Assembly: GCA_018968865.1 (NCBI GenBank)
Contig: JAGWZP010000012.1
Coordinates: forward strand, 1 to 19,664
Reading direction: 5' to 3'
DNA length: 19,664 nucleotides
Source: Patescibacteria group bacterium
GTDB lineage: Bacteria > Patescibacteria > Paceibacteria > UBA9973 > UBA2103
Part shown: one piece after another, positions 13,750 through 19,664 of the stretch
How positions within the stretch are numbered: the first letter of the stretch is position 1
Layout of the letters: each line of letters starts with the position of its first letter
Program-made: the position numbers and the translations under genes
The notes under the pieces: generated by a model
Database searches by the model: none
Told to the model about the DNA's origin: nothing
What the model saw: only the letters and a program-made list of their open reading frames with translations

Positions 13750-14040
13750 CGTTATACCCTTGGCGAAAAGGTGGACACACTATTTGTTGAAATGATAGAA
13801 GCGATTGCCTCCGCTACCTTTCTTTCGAAAAACGAAAAGCAGCCGTGGGTGCGGCTCTCCATTCGCAAACTTGATACGCTAAAAATACTGCTCCTCGTGC
13901 TCTGGGAGACGAAATCGCTCGATACGAAGAAATACAGCGCGCTTTCTATTCCGCTTGAAGAAATCGGCAAGATGCTGGGTGGTTGGAACGGGCAGTTGAC
14001 GAGACAAAACTCAGCCCCGCAAACGCGGGGTGAGAAGTGA
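13681..14040 (+). CDS. avd: Avd-like DGR accessory protein (four-helix bundle)
   Basis: A basic, helical protein of 119 residues that in characterised DGRs forms a pentamer, binds RT and the template RNA, and is needed for cDNA synthesis. Family pattern: PVLERLKTAYVLWYGYYQTLPKEHRYTLG, then the I-E-x-I-x-x-A-like second helix (FVEMIEAIASA), then RKLDTLKILLLVLWE and the terminal LEEIGKMLGGW. The first eight or so expected residues (MSNPPRQL) are encoded just upstream but separated by the frame change at the C-tract, so the GTG 13681 start is provisional. It is divergent from and overlaps the RT and runs toward TR, on the strand opposite to every other DGR part. The last codons form a CCCCGC/GCGGGG hairpin. 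Confidence 0.82.
   Translation: MLERLKTAYVLWYGYYQTLPKEHRYTLGEKVDTLFVEMIEAIASATFLSKNEKQPWVRLSIRKLDTLKILLLVLWETKSLDTKKYSALSIPLEEIGKMLGGWNGQLTRQNSAPQTRGEK
13751..13756 (-). promoter_or_regulatory. Possible -10 box (TATAAC) of the RT gene
   Basis: TATAAC on the minus strand places transcription start near 13744. This is downstream of the GTG 13749 start of the open frame but upstream of ATG 13705. Confidence 0.35.
14012..14033 (-). other. Hairpin just downstream of the template repeat
   Basis: On the minus strand CCCCGC-GTTT-GCGGGG (14030-14015), extended by TCA/TGA, followed by GTTTTG. It lies 14 nt past the 3' end of TR and within the last codons of avd on the + strand. It could end the template RNA or form part of its structured 3' spacer. 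Confidence 0.5.
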
Positions 14041-14046
14041 AGAAAG

Positions 14047-14170
14047 TTGCGCGCAACGCAGCAGGGTTGTTGTCGCTCCAGTCGTTGTCGAGCCAGTTGT
14101 TGTTCCAGTTCCACCTGTCACCGTTCCAGTTGAGGTAGCGGACGTACAGGTTGCCGTTCGAGTTGCGGTT
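14047..14170 (-). repeat. DGR template repeat (TR)
   Basis: A 124-nt invariant donor aligned without gaps to VR (offset +439). Read on the minus strand it is rich in AAC codons and would encode an Asn-rich version of the target C-terminus (WNWNNNWLDNDW). It contains 36 A; 18 differ in VR, while every C, G and T is identical. The 3' 20 nt (14047-14066, IMH*-like, GC-rich) are identical in both copies. It lies non-coding between the target's terminator and avd. Confidence 0.96.
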
Positions 14171-14399
14171 ATGTATGAAGTGCCATCCGTGCCACTGCCC
14201 ATAGAAATATTCTCCGGGCTGTATCGTATTTGGCATCTATAATGCGCCAGCACTCCACACCAAGTATCTTCATTTTTTGAAGTGTCTGCATACACCGCGC
14301 TATCCGAAACCGTAATCGCGGATATTCTGGATGTATGGATACTGGGTTCGGTAGCGGGAAACCGTAATCGCCCGCATATTCACCTACTACCGTTTTTAT
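14171..14399. other. Non-coding interval upstream of the template repeat
   Basis: About 230 nt between the target terminator and TR. It should hold the promoter of the template RNA; TATTAT/TATAAA sequences right after the terminator (around 14397-14404, minus strand) are weak candidates. A 14-bp direct repeat GAAACCGTAATCGC occurs at 14306-14319 and 14358-14371. A minus-strand frame from ATG 14236 (MPNTIQPGEYF) runs in phase into TR and may be a relic of a target-like gene. Confidence 0.4.
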
Positions 14400-14404
14400 A
14401 ATAC

Positions 14405-14435
14405 AAAAAGCCCGCCGCTTAGGAAAGCGACGGGC
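14405..14435 (-). terminator. Intrinsic terminator of the DGR target gene
   Basis: An 11-bp stem (14410-14420 with 14425-14435), loop TCCT, followed on the minus strand by TTTTTGTATT. One pair is G-U in the minus-strand RNA but C-A in the plus-strand RNA, which supports the minus direction. It separates target expression from TR. Confidence 0.88.
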
Positions 14436-14445
14436 AAAGTTCAGA

Positions 14446-14475
14446 GGGTCTGAGAGTTCTAAGCCCTCAAGACCC
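14446..14475 (-). promoter_or_regulatory. Stem-loop just downstream of VR (DGR homing hairpin candidate)
   Basis: GGGTCT/AGACCC plus GAG/CTC with one bulged A; it begins 10 nt past the 3' end of VR. In the Bordetella phage DGR a hairpin/cruciform at this position improves target recognition. TR has no such hairpin in the matching sequence, as expected for a recipient-only element. Confidence 0.6.
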
Positions 14476-14480
14476 AAGTG

Positions 14481-15050
14481 CTAACTTGCGCGCAACGCAG
14501 CAGGGCTGTCGTCGCTCCAGTCGTCGCCGAGCCAGCTGTCGAACCAGTCCCACCCGTCACCGAGCCAGTAGAGGTAGCGGACGCACAGGTTGCCGACCGA
14601 GTCGCGGTAGATGGTACCCCAGAAGAAGATTGCTTTGCCTTTCCATTCCTCGGGGATGAGGTGCGGATGGGCGAGCAGATAGTCGAGGACACAGGCGTTG
14701 AGGACCGGCTTGTCTGCCAACTCCTTGCGGAGTTTGTTGCCCTCGGTGTTGCCCTTTTTCTGGGCGGAGGAAAGGAAGAGTGCATCCTTCTGAGCGTCCT
14801 TGTTCCATTGGAACTGGCCATCCTTCTGATGCTCTATCACTTCCCAGCCATCGGGAACGAAGGGGGTAGCATCGCAGTTGATGACGTGCTCGACGAGCTT
14901 TATCTCAGCGTAACCGAGAAGAGCTTGGCGAACATTGGCAAGAAAATCGCCGGTAGAAAGTTTTTTGACTTCTTCAGGCGACCAACCATTGCGTTCAAAT
15001 GCGTAGTCGAGTTCGGCGGCCTGGCGGGTGGACATGACGAAATTGGACAT
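14481..15050 (-). CDS. DGR target protein with C-type-lectin-like variable C-terminus
   Basis: A 189-residue diversified protein. The N-terminal part (MSNFVMSTRQAAELDYAFERNGWSPEEVKKLSTGDFL) is helical and soluble. The middle (GWEVIEHQKDGQFQWN, ALFLSSAQ, NACVLDYLLAHPHLIPEEWKGKAIFFWGTIYR) matches the pattern of CPR DGR targets with a C-type lectin fold. Residues 148-189 are the VR (RYLYWLGDGWDWFDSWLGDDW), whose exposed positions are randomised. No signal peptide or membrane segment is seen, so it may act inside the cell or leave by another route. The start is ATG 15050 with Shine-Dalgarno GGGAG 7-8 nt upstream; the frame is open much further. The stop lies 3 nt beyond VR. Confidence 0.9.
   Translation of the reverse strand: MSNFVMSTRQAAELDYAFERNGWSPEEVKKLSTGDFLANVRQALLGYAEIKLVEHVINCDATPFVPDGWEVIEHQKDGQFQWNKDAQKDALFLSSAQKKGNTEGNKLRKELADKPVLNACVLDYLLAHPHLIPEEWKGKAIFFWGTIYRDSVGNLCVRYLYWLGDGWDWFDSWLGDDWSDDSPAALRAS
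14486..14609 (-). repeat. DGR variable repeat (VR)
   Basis: A 124-nt recipient copy of TR forming the last codons of the target gene. The 18 differences to TR are at 14506, 14510, 14525, 14527, 14536, 14540, 14542, 14543, 14549, 14555, 14563, 14564, 14570, 14584, 14596, 14597, 14603 and 14609, each opposite an A of the coding-strand TR. The 20 nt at the 3' end (14486-14505) are the identical IMH-like anchor. Confidence 0.96.
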
Positions 15051-15126
15051 AACGTGTCTCCCTACGTTGCGACATGTTTCGTTAGAAACTCGTCGCGTGC
15101 CAGCGGGCTTCCTCGCGGTTGCGGGA

Positions 15127-15179
15127 TTTGCCATAGCAGAAAATGGTCTAGCGAGTAAACCGCTTTCTGCTATGGCGAA
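15127..15179. repeat. Hairpin upstream of the DGR target gene
   Basis: GCCATAGCAGAAA (15130-15142) and its exact complement (15164-15176), extendable by three more pairs including a G-U, enclose 21 nt. It lies 80 nt upstream of the target ATG and could be a leader structure or the end of an upstream element. No T-run follows on either side. Confidence 0.65.
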
Positions 15180-15197
15180 ACCACTCATTCGGTGAGC

Positions 15198-15203
15198 TAT
15201 AAT
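15198..15203 (+). promoter_or_regulatory. TATAAT -10 box on the + strand
   Basis: A perfect TATAAT, 9 nt before ATG 15213. It may drive the small frame 15213-15314 or the structured RNA that follows; no -35 was recognised. Confidence 0.35.
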
Positions 15204-15212
15204 CTGCGCTCC

Positions 15213-15314
15213 ATGATACACTATTTCACGATTCCGTCAAGTCCTTTGCACTCCCCTCCTTGCGGAGCCGCGAGTGTGATTTCGGAGACCCTCGGAGGCG
15301 AAGAAGCACGGTAA
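15213..15314 (+). CDS. Possible 33-residue small ORF
   Basis: The ATG frame starting MIHYFTIPSSPLHS follows the TATAAT box at leaderless-like spacing. Its 3' half lies inside the left arm of the 15269-15412 inverted repeat, which argues that the RNA structure, not the peptide, may be what matters. No family is recognised. Confidence 0.2.
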   Translation: MIHYFTIPSSPLHSPPCGAASVISETLGGEEAR

Positions 15315-15412
15315 TTTTTGCGCCGTAGGGGGCTGCGCGAAAATTTGCGAGCCGAGAGTGAGCGCGGCCTCCCGCTGGGAAGGCCGACGCGTGCTCCGAA
15401 ATCACACTCGCG
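15269..15412. repeat. 144-nt structured inverted-repeat element, possible ncRNA
   Basis: Closing 19-bp perfect stem 15269-15287 with 15394-15412. Inside are further helices: CTCGG/CCGAG (15291-15295 with 15352-15356) and GGCCT-CCC-GCT-GGG-AAGGCC (about 15366-15385). The element is GC-rich, ends 9 nt before the nrdJ stop, and could be a non-coding RNA, a large terminator for nrdJ, or a small mobile element. It matches no RNA family I can name (not SRP, 6S or tmRNA by their conserved motifs). Confidence 0.6.
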
Positions 15413-15421
15413 CGGAGCTTC

Positions 15422-17809
15422 TTACACGATCTCGCACGTACCGCCCGCACAGGCCAACTCCTTCTTCATCTCCGTCTCGTCCTGCCGCTCGTACGCGACA
15501 AGCTTCGAATAATCCACTTCAGGGAACCGAGCCAGGCGAGCCTCGTATTCTTCCTTGGTAATCGCCTCGTACGGCGCCAAGCGGTACACGTGGTCGGAGC
15601 GCGGGAGGAACGAAAGGCCGCCGATGATATCCCAATTCTTCTGAATCCAGTCCACGACGCCGATCCACTCGGCCGGACCCACCGAGACGGTCGCCGACGG
15701 ATTGTGCTCGGTGAAATTCAGCTTCACGCGCTTCCAGTACTCGAGCTGTTCAAGCGCCGAGAGATTGTCCTTGAATCGCGCTTCCTTGGAGTGGTCGGGC
15801 GCCTTAACCGGAAATTCGAACACGTAGGTATTCGCCTCTTCCATCGACTGCCCCACTTCCGGGTAATACGGCACGCCCTGGTCGCGCATCATCTTGAAAA
15901 GCGAGTCGGTGGCGCTGATGCGCACGCGGCGGATGTAATACGGCGCGTGGCGCGGGTGGATGCCGGACGCACAGTTAAAGGTCTGTGAGACCGTGCCCGA
16001 AGGCTTCACCGCCGTGACCGCCATCGAGCGTTCGACGCCGAAACGCTTTGCATACGTGACGTTCGTCTTGACCGCCATATCGCGCAGCTTGCGCATCATC
16101 TCGGGCTGCCGCGCAATCGGAGAATCCCATTGCCCCGTGACCGAGACGCCGAGGAGCCGTTCCGTCTTGCAGTGGTCGGACCAGTCCTGGGAAATATAGC
16201 CGAACTTCGTCAGTGTCGATTGATAGGTGCCGAGAATGGACGCGAGGCGCGCTTTGCGCAGGAGGCTCGCCTCCGTGTCGTGTGCGCGCGCGATGACCTC
16301 GGAGAGATTGCAGAACTGCTTCGACTGCAGAATGATCTCGGCGCAGGGATTCGTGCCGATGGACCCGCGCACGACGCCGTCCTCGCTGATGAAACCGACT
16401 TTCTTGAAATAATCCGTGCGGCGCTTCGGGAAAGTGACGGCAAGCGACCCGCGATTGAAGATCCCGCGCTCGCCGCTGCCGCTCTTCATGAGCGCGACCC
16501 ACTCATCCATGAGCTCGGCATTGGTCGGCTGCACCTCGTAGACCGCGGAATTGTTCGCGACCGAGCGATGCGGGTCGGTCATATAGAACTGTCCCCGCTT
16601 GGCGTCGCGCATTTCCACGTCATCAAGGTCGGAGAGCGAGATCATCGCGGTCCGGCGCACGCCGCCCGCGACCACGCATTCGCCTATCTTGCAGATGACA
16701 TCGTGGACGTCGATAGGGCGCAGGCGGCGCCCCGCGCGGGCAAGAATCTTCTCGCGCGTGAACGCGAGGAGGGAAAGCAGGGGCTCCGGACCGCTCGCTT
16801 TTCCGCCCATGACTTTCAGCCGCGCTCCCGCCGGGCGCACCTGGGAAGAATCAAAGGCGATATCTTTGCCGGCATACCAGGTCTCGACGCCGAGCGTGAG
16901 CGCATCGCACCAACCTTCTTTCGAATCGGCAATGACATGGGTCGGTAGCTTGACTCCCGTCTGTTTCTTGATCTGTGGAAGCTGTTCGACGTTCTGGCTC
17001 TCCACGGCGAAGCCGACGCCGCATCCCTGCATCGAGAGATACATGATTTCGGCGAAATCGGTGAGAGCGACCGGCGCGATGAAGGTGCAATTATAGGCGC
17101 ACGCGTTGCAGCGGCGCGCCGCTTCGCCCGAGAATTGCATGAGCCGCATCGAGGGCATGACTTCCTGTTTCAAAATTCCCATCCGCACTTCGGCATATTC
17201 TTTTTCGGTGAGCTTGGTGCCGAGATTCTCGCGCATAAAACCCATGTACCGGTCGACGGTCTCCACCCACGTCTCGCGACGACCCTCTTCAGGGATCCAT
17301 TTCGCGTACGTGCGCAGATACACGAACTCGCCGAGCGCGTTGCCCGCAAAATATCTCTTGCTCTCTTCGGCAAGCTTCTTCACATGCTCCGGAATCTCAA
17401 TGTGCGCCGCGCGCAGCTGCGCTCGCTTATCGCGATAGAGAATGTATGCCTTCGCCGTCTTCACATAATCGTTCAGGATGAGATATTTCTCGACCGAGTC
17501 CTGCATGCCTTCAACCGTCGGGAGGAAATTTTTGTATTTTTTCGCGAATCGCCCGAGTTCGCCCGCGACTTGATGCGCCACCAAGACCGCATCCTCCTGT
17601 CCGCCCTCCCCCGCCTCGGTCATCGCCTTCCATACGGCATTTGAGATCTTATCGAAATCAAACTTCACGAGCCGTCCGTCCCGTTTTTCGATTTGCGGGA
17701 TCATGTCGCGATACCGGCGCGTCTCCTTCGAGATCGGAGGCTCCGTCACTTGCTTCGTTTGCACAACAACTGCTTTCGTACGGACGGGAGCTTTCGCGGT
17801 TTTGGACAT
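15422..17809 (-). CDS. nrdJ: Adenosylcobalamin-dependent (class II) ribonucleotide reductase
   Basis: It reduces ribonucleotides to deoxyribonucleotides by radical chemistry started from coenzyme B12, without oxygen dependence. It has 795 residues. An N-terminal ATP-cone allosteric domain begins at about residue 41 (QIEKRDGRLVKFDFDKI). The catalytic barrel has CNACAYNC, NPCAEIILQSKQFCNL with two cysteines 11 residues apart (equivalent to Cys408 and Cys419 of the Lactobacillus enzyme), and AVKPSGTVS. A C-terminal swinging pair, CAGGTC, lies five residues apart. This is the monomeric RTPR-like form. The start is ATG 17809 (MSKTAKAP); the open frame extends 23 codons further without support. No B12 riboswitch or NrdR boxes were seen in the 89-nt gap to the DUF192 gene upstream. 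Confidence 0.95.
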   Translation of the reverse strand: MSKTAKAPVRTKAVVVQTKQVTEPPISKETRRYRDMIPQIEKRDGRLVKFDFDKISNAVWKAMTEAGEGGQEDAVLVAHQVAGELGRFAKKYKNFLPTVEGMQDSVEKYLILNDYVKTAKAYILYRDKRAQLRAAHIEIPEHVKKLAEESKRYFAGNALGEFVYLRTYAKWIPEEGRRETWVETVDRYMGFMRENLGTKLTEKEYAEVRMGILKQEVMPSMRLMQFSGEAARRCNACAYNCTFIAPVALTDFAEIMYLSMQGCGVGFAVESQNVEQLPQIKKQTGVKLPTHVIADSKEGWCDALTLGVETWYAGKDIAFDSSQVRPAGARLKVMGGKASGPEPLLSLLAFTREKILARAGRRLRPIDVHDVICKIGECVVAGGVRRTAMISLSDLDDVEMRDAKRGQFYMTDPHRSVANNSAVYEVQPTNAELMDEWVALMKSGSGERGIFNRGSLAVTFPKRRTDYFKKVGFISEDGVVRGSIGTNPCAEIILQSKQFCNLSEVIARAHDTEASLLRKARLASILGTYQSTLTKFGYISQDWSDHCKTERLLGVSVTGQWDSPIARQPEMMRKLRDMAVKTNVTYAKRFGVERSMAVTAVKPSGTVSQTFNCASGIHPRHAPYYIRRVRISATDSLFKMMRDQGVPYYPEVGQSMEEANTYVFEFPVKAPDHSKEARFKDNLSALEQLEYWKRVKLNFTEHNPSATVSVGPAEWIGVVDWIQKNWDIIGGLSFLPRSDHVYRLAPYEAITKEEYEARLARFPEVDYSKLVAYERQDETEMKKELACAGGTCEIV

Positions 17810-17898
17810 AGGTAAGGCGTTTGCTACTACAGTAATAATGGAGCACTCGTTATTGAATAAGTTTACTCCTGCCCGCACGAAACGCTATGTGGACAGCG

Positions 17899-18366
17899 CT
17901 ATTGCGAAACGCTTGGGAGATTTTTCAACAGCAGCGGCGTGCCCGTTGCGATGGCATGCGCGCGTGCGAAGCCCGCAGCGGTCTCTAGGACATAGCGCGC
18001 CGGTATGCTCGGATAAAAGACATCCGGGAAACTCGAGGGCGCAACATTTTGAGCCATTGAGACGACATGTCCTTGAGCATCAAGCCAGAACATATCGAGC
18101 GGTACGAGTGTATCCTTCATCCAGAACCCATATCTGTCATCATTTGGGAAGACGAAGAGCATGCCGTAATTGTCCGGCAAGCTTGTCCGTCCGCCTAATC
18201 CCCGCTCGCGCTCCGCCGTCGTTGTCGCATAGTCAATTCTTAAGGACACGCCGCCGAATTCAGCCGTCGGCACAAGCTCCGGCGGCGACGGTAATGTCTT
18301 ATAGAAAAACACCGCCGCGGTAGCGGCCGCGACGATAAGAAACCCGACAACCACATTCCGCGGCAT
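17899..18366 (-). CDS. DUF192 family protein, membrane-anchored or secreted
   Basis: 155 residues: one N-terminal transmembrane/signal helix (about 4-22, VVVGFLIVAAATAAVFFY), then a DUF192 domain with its typical motifs ERERGLGGR, GMLFVFPNDDRYGFWMKDTLVPLDMFWLD, and YVLETAAGFA. The family is a small beta-rich extracytoplasmic domain of unknown biochemical role. ATG 18366 lies 9 nt after a TACAGT -10-like box. It precedes nrdJ on the same strand by 89 nt and could share its transcript. Confidence 0.9.
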   Translation of the reverse strand: MPRNVVVGFLIVAAATAAVFFYKTLPSPPELVPTAEFGGVSLRIDYATTTAERERGLGGRTSLPDNYGMLFVFPNDDRYGFWMKDTLVPLDMFWLDAQGHVVSMAQNVAPSSFPDVFYPSIPARYVLETAAGFARAHAIATGTPLLLKNLPSVSQ

Positions 18367-18375
18367 GGTGCGTCC

Positions 18376-18384
18376 ACTGTATCA
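18376..18384 (-). promoter_or_regulatory. Extended -10 box (TGATACAGT) of the DUF192 gene
   Basis: TGATACAGT fits TGNTATAAT at 7 of 8 defined positions. It ends 9 nt before the ATG, which gives a leader of only a few nucleotides. Confidence 0.45.
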
Positions 18385-18496
18385 CGGCCGACACAACTGG
18401 TTTCCGTGCAGTTTTTGAATGTATTGACATAATGAGAGCTGGATGTCACGATGGAACCTGAAGTTTTCGAACCTTTCCAACATCGAGGAGAATCCC

Positions 18497-19039
18497 GTGT
18501 TAAAACATCTTGTGTTATTCGTCATTCCGGAACCATCGAGCAGAGAACTGTGCGAGTTGATGGACAGGGTCGCATCAAAAACCGGAATCAATCCCCCGTA
18601 CTACAAGCTTCCACCGCATATGACCTTTCATCGTCCGCTCACAGGAATCGATGAAGGGGTCTTAACGAACCTCATACGGGGTGCCACACTGCAGATGAAA
18701 CAAACGAGAATAACGGTAAGCGGTCTGCATCCATTCGGAAAACAGTACATCATCCTTCCGGTGCATGCGACCCGCGACACTGCGGCGCTGTGGGTAGGGA
18801 TCAACGATATTCTTTCCCGATTGCCCGAGTATGAACACGGCAAGTACGACGGCGACAACACGTTGCATATCACTGTCGCCGAGAAAACATCTGCGGTGTT
18901 CGATCGGTCGTGGCCGGCGATACAAGAAAAGGTCAAAGTCGAACCTATGACCATTCCGCTTACGAGGGTTGCCTTGTGCCGGAAACTGGAGAAAGAAGGC
19001 CGGTGGGAACTCGTAGAACAGTTTCCCATTCCAGCATGA
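18497..19039 (+). CDS. 2H phosphoesterase / 2'-5' RNA ligase-like protein
   Basis: 180 residues with the two H-x-T signatures of the 2H superfamily: HMTFHRP (about residues 42-48) and HITVAEK (about 115-121). The two histidines act on 2',3'-cyclic or 2'-5' phosphodiester bonds in RNA or nucleotides, so the role is RNA end processing or cyclic nucleotide turnover; the precise substrate is unknown. The start is GTG 18497 (MLKHLVLFVIPEP), with Shine-Dalgarno GAGGAG 6 nt upstream; the longer ATG frame from 18443 adds 18 non-family residues. It is transcribed divergently from the DUF192 gene and ends in a strong terminator. Confidence 0.85.
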   Translation: MLKHLVLFVIPEPSSRELCELMDRVASKTGINPPYYKLPPHMTFHRPLTGIDEGVLTNLIRGATLQMKQTRITVSGLHPFGKQYIILPVHATRDTAALWVGINDILSRLPEYEHGKYDGDNTLHITVAEKTSAVFDRSWPAIQEKVKVEPMTIPLTRVALCRKLEKEGRWELVEQFPIPA

Positions 19040-19057
19040 CGGAAGAGAGCGCCACAA

Positions 19058-19090
19058 CGCCGGAGGATACATCCTCCGGCGCTTTTTTTT
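19058..19090 (+). terminator. Intrinsic terminator of the 2H phosphoesterase gene
   Basis: CGCCGGAGGA-TACA-TCCTCCGGCG stem-loop followed by C and eight T. Confidence 0.95.
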
Positions 19091-19122
19091 ATTACCCGTA
19101 ATGGAACAATGGCTCCATCGGC

Positions 19123-19212
19123 TGGCGGAGAGGGCGAGATTCGAACTCGCGGTGGGGTTTCCCCCACGCATGCTTTCCAAGCATGTCCTTTAGACCACTC
19201 AGGCACCTCTCC
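19123..19212 (-). tRNA. tRNA-Ser (GGA), CCA encoded
   Basis: A 90-nt class II tRNA: acceptor GGAGAGG/CCTCTCC, anticodon stem CATGC/GCATG with loop TTGGAAA (anticodon GGA), long variable arm GTGGGG-GAAA-CCCCAC, T loop TTCGAAT, discriminator G and encoded CCA. A TATAAC box lies about 10-15 nt upstream (19222-19227, minus strand). Confidence 0.97.
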
Positions 19213-19244
19213 GTGTACGAACTGTTATAACAGAAAATGGTGGT

Positions 19245-19664
19245 TCACGCCTGCGGCGTGAGCAGGGCTTTGATGCGGTCCGGAATCGGCGGATGCGTGG
19301 AAAACAACTTTTCAATCCATCCGGCACTGCCTTCCGACTTCGCACCGAACGGGTCGCCGATGAAAAGGTGCGCGGTCGCGAGATTCGCGCTTTGCATCGG
19401 CGACGTATAGTTCCCTATCTTCCCGAGCGCGGACGCGAGGCCTTCGGGATACCGCGTAAGCAGGGCGCCCGAGGCGTCCGCGAGGTACTCGCGCCGGCGC
19501 GAGACCGCAAGCTCGATGAGCTTCGCGGCCACGGGTGCGAGGATGATGCCGACCACCGCGAGCACCATCACTATCGCATTTCCGTTTCCCCTATCGTCCC
19601 GCCGGCCTCCGCCCCACACCGACATGCGCAGGAAGATATTCGCGACGATGGCGACGAAGCCCGC
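19245..19664 (-). CDS. htpX: HtpX-like M48 membrane metalloprotease, C-terminal part (5' truncated by window)
   Basis: A zinc protease for quality control of membrane proteins. Only the last 139 residues are inside the window; the frame stays open to the edge (AGFVAIVANIFLRMSVWGGGRRDDRG). Visible are a transmembrane segment (IVMVLAVVGIILAPVAAKLIELAV), then SRRREYLADASGALLT, whose Glu is the third zinc ligand and whose A-D-x-x-G is conserved, and the family tail LFSTHPPIPDRIKAL. The HExxH motif lies beyond the edge. It ends 32 nt before the tRNA-Ser gene's 3' side, with no terminator recognised in view. Confidence 0.92.
   Translation of the reverse strand, partial: AGFVAIVANIFLRMSVWGGGRRDDRGNGNAIVMVLAVVGIILAPVAAKLIELAVSRRREYLADASGALLTRYPEGLASALGKIGNYTSPMQSANLATAHLFIGDPFGAKSEGSAGWIEKLFSTHPPIPDRIKALLTPQA

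Noticed and set aside
14306..14371. CRISPR-like repeat-spacer pattern (14-bp direct repeat)
   Set aside because: Only two copies, shorter than CRISPR repeats, and no cas genes.
14478..15158. Long + strand open frame (226 codons) over the DGR target
   Set aside because: It is the antisense shadow of the target gene; the TR/VR pattern and lectin-like residues support only the minus strand.
17810..17898. Cobalamin riboswitch upstream of nrdJ
   Set aside because: Only 89 nt are available and no B12-box motif was seen.

Overview
The window looks like a chromosomal segment of a Candidate Phyla Radiation (Patescibacteria, probably Parcubacteria-like) bacterium. This is inferred from the small, tightly packed genes, the set of short membrane proteins, a DUF2914 protein, a vitamin-B12-type class II ribonucleotide reductase, many start codons sitting 6-9 nt after a -10 box with no Shine-Dalgarno (leaderless mRNAs), and a diversity-generating retroelement (DGR). 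Taxonomy was not tested.

Layout. 1-2187 (+): the 3' end of valS, a PrsW-type membrane protease and an Hsp20 chaperone. 2189-3994 (-): a run in which mRNAs alternate with tRNAs (glutaredoxin, tRNA-Arg, small membrane protein, tRNA-Phe, DUF2914 protein). 4040-4814 (+): a small AT-richer island with two uncharacterised genes that, unlike their neighbours, have strong Shine-Dalgarno sequences, closed by a terminator. 4856-5064 (-): a remarkable RNA locus in which a complete tRNA-Gly(CCC) appears inserted in the D-loop of a second tRNA-like scaffold and is joined to it by a 13-bp extension of its acceptor stem. 5067-11437 (-): a DivIC/FtsB-like septum protein, lepA, murJ, and a large O-antigen-ligase/TPR membrane protein. 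11530-12270 (+): a REP-like inverted repeat followed by a REP-associated (IS200-like, Y1/HUH) transposase. 12303-12631 (+): RNase P RNA (rnpB).

12670-15050 is a complete DGR. It holds a DGR-type reverse transcriptase (-), an Avd-like four-helix-bundle accessory gene on the opposite strand (+), a template repeat (TR, 14047-14170), a terminator and stem-loop, and a target gene (-) whose last 42 codons are the variable repeat (VR, 14486-14609). TR and VR align without gaps over 124 nt and differ at 18 positions. All 18 are A in the coding-strand TR, which is the adenine-specific mutagenesis signature. Two unusual points are that avd is inverted and lies between TR and RT, and that a run of nine C/G in the overlap of the divergent avd and RT 5' ends puts both genes out of frame with their best-placed starts. 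That is either a phase-variable switch or a sequencing indel.

15051-19664: the upstream region of the DGR target with hairpins and a 144-nt structured inverted-repeat element, class II ribonucleotide reductase nrdJ (-), a DUF192 protein (-), a 2H phosphoesterase/RNA-ligase-like protein (+), tRNA-Ser(GGA) (-), and the 3' part of an HtpX/M48 protease (-) cut by the window end.
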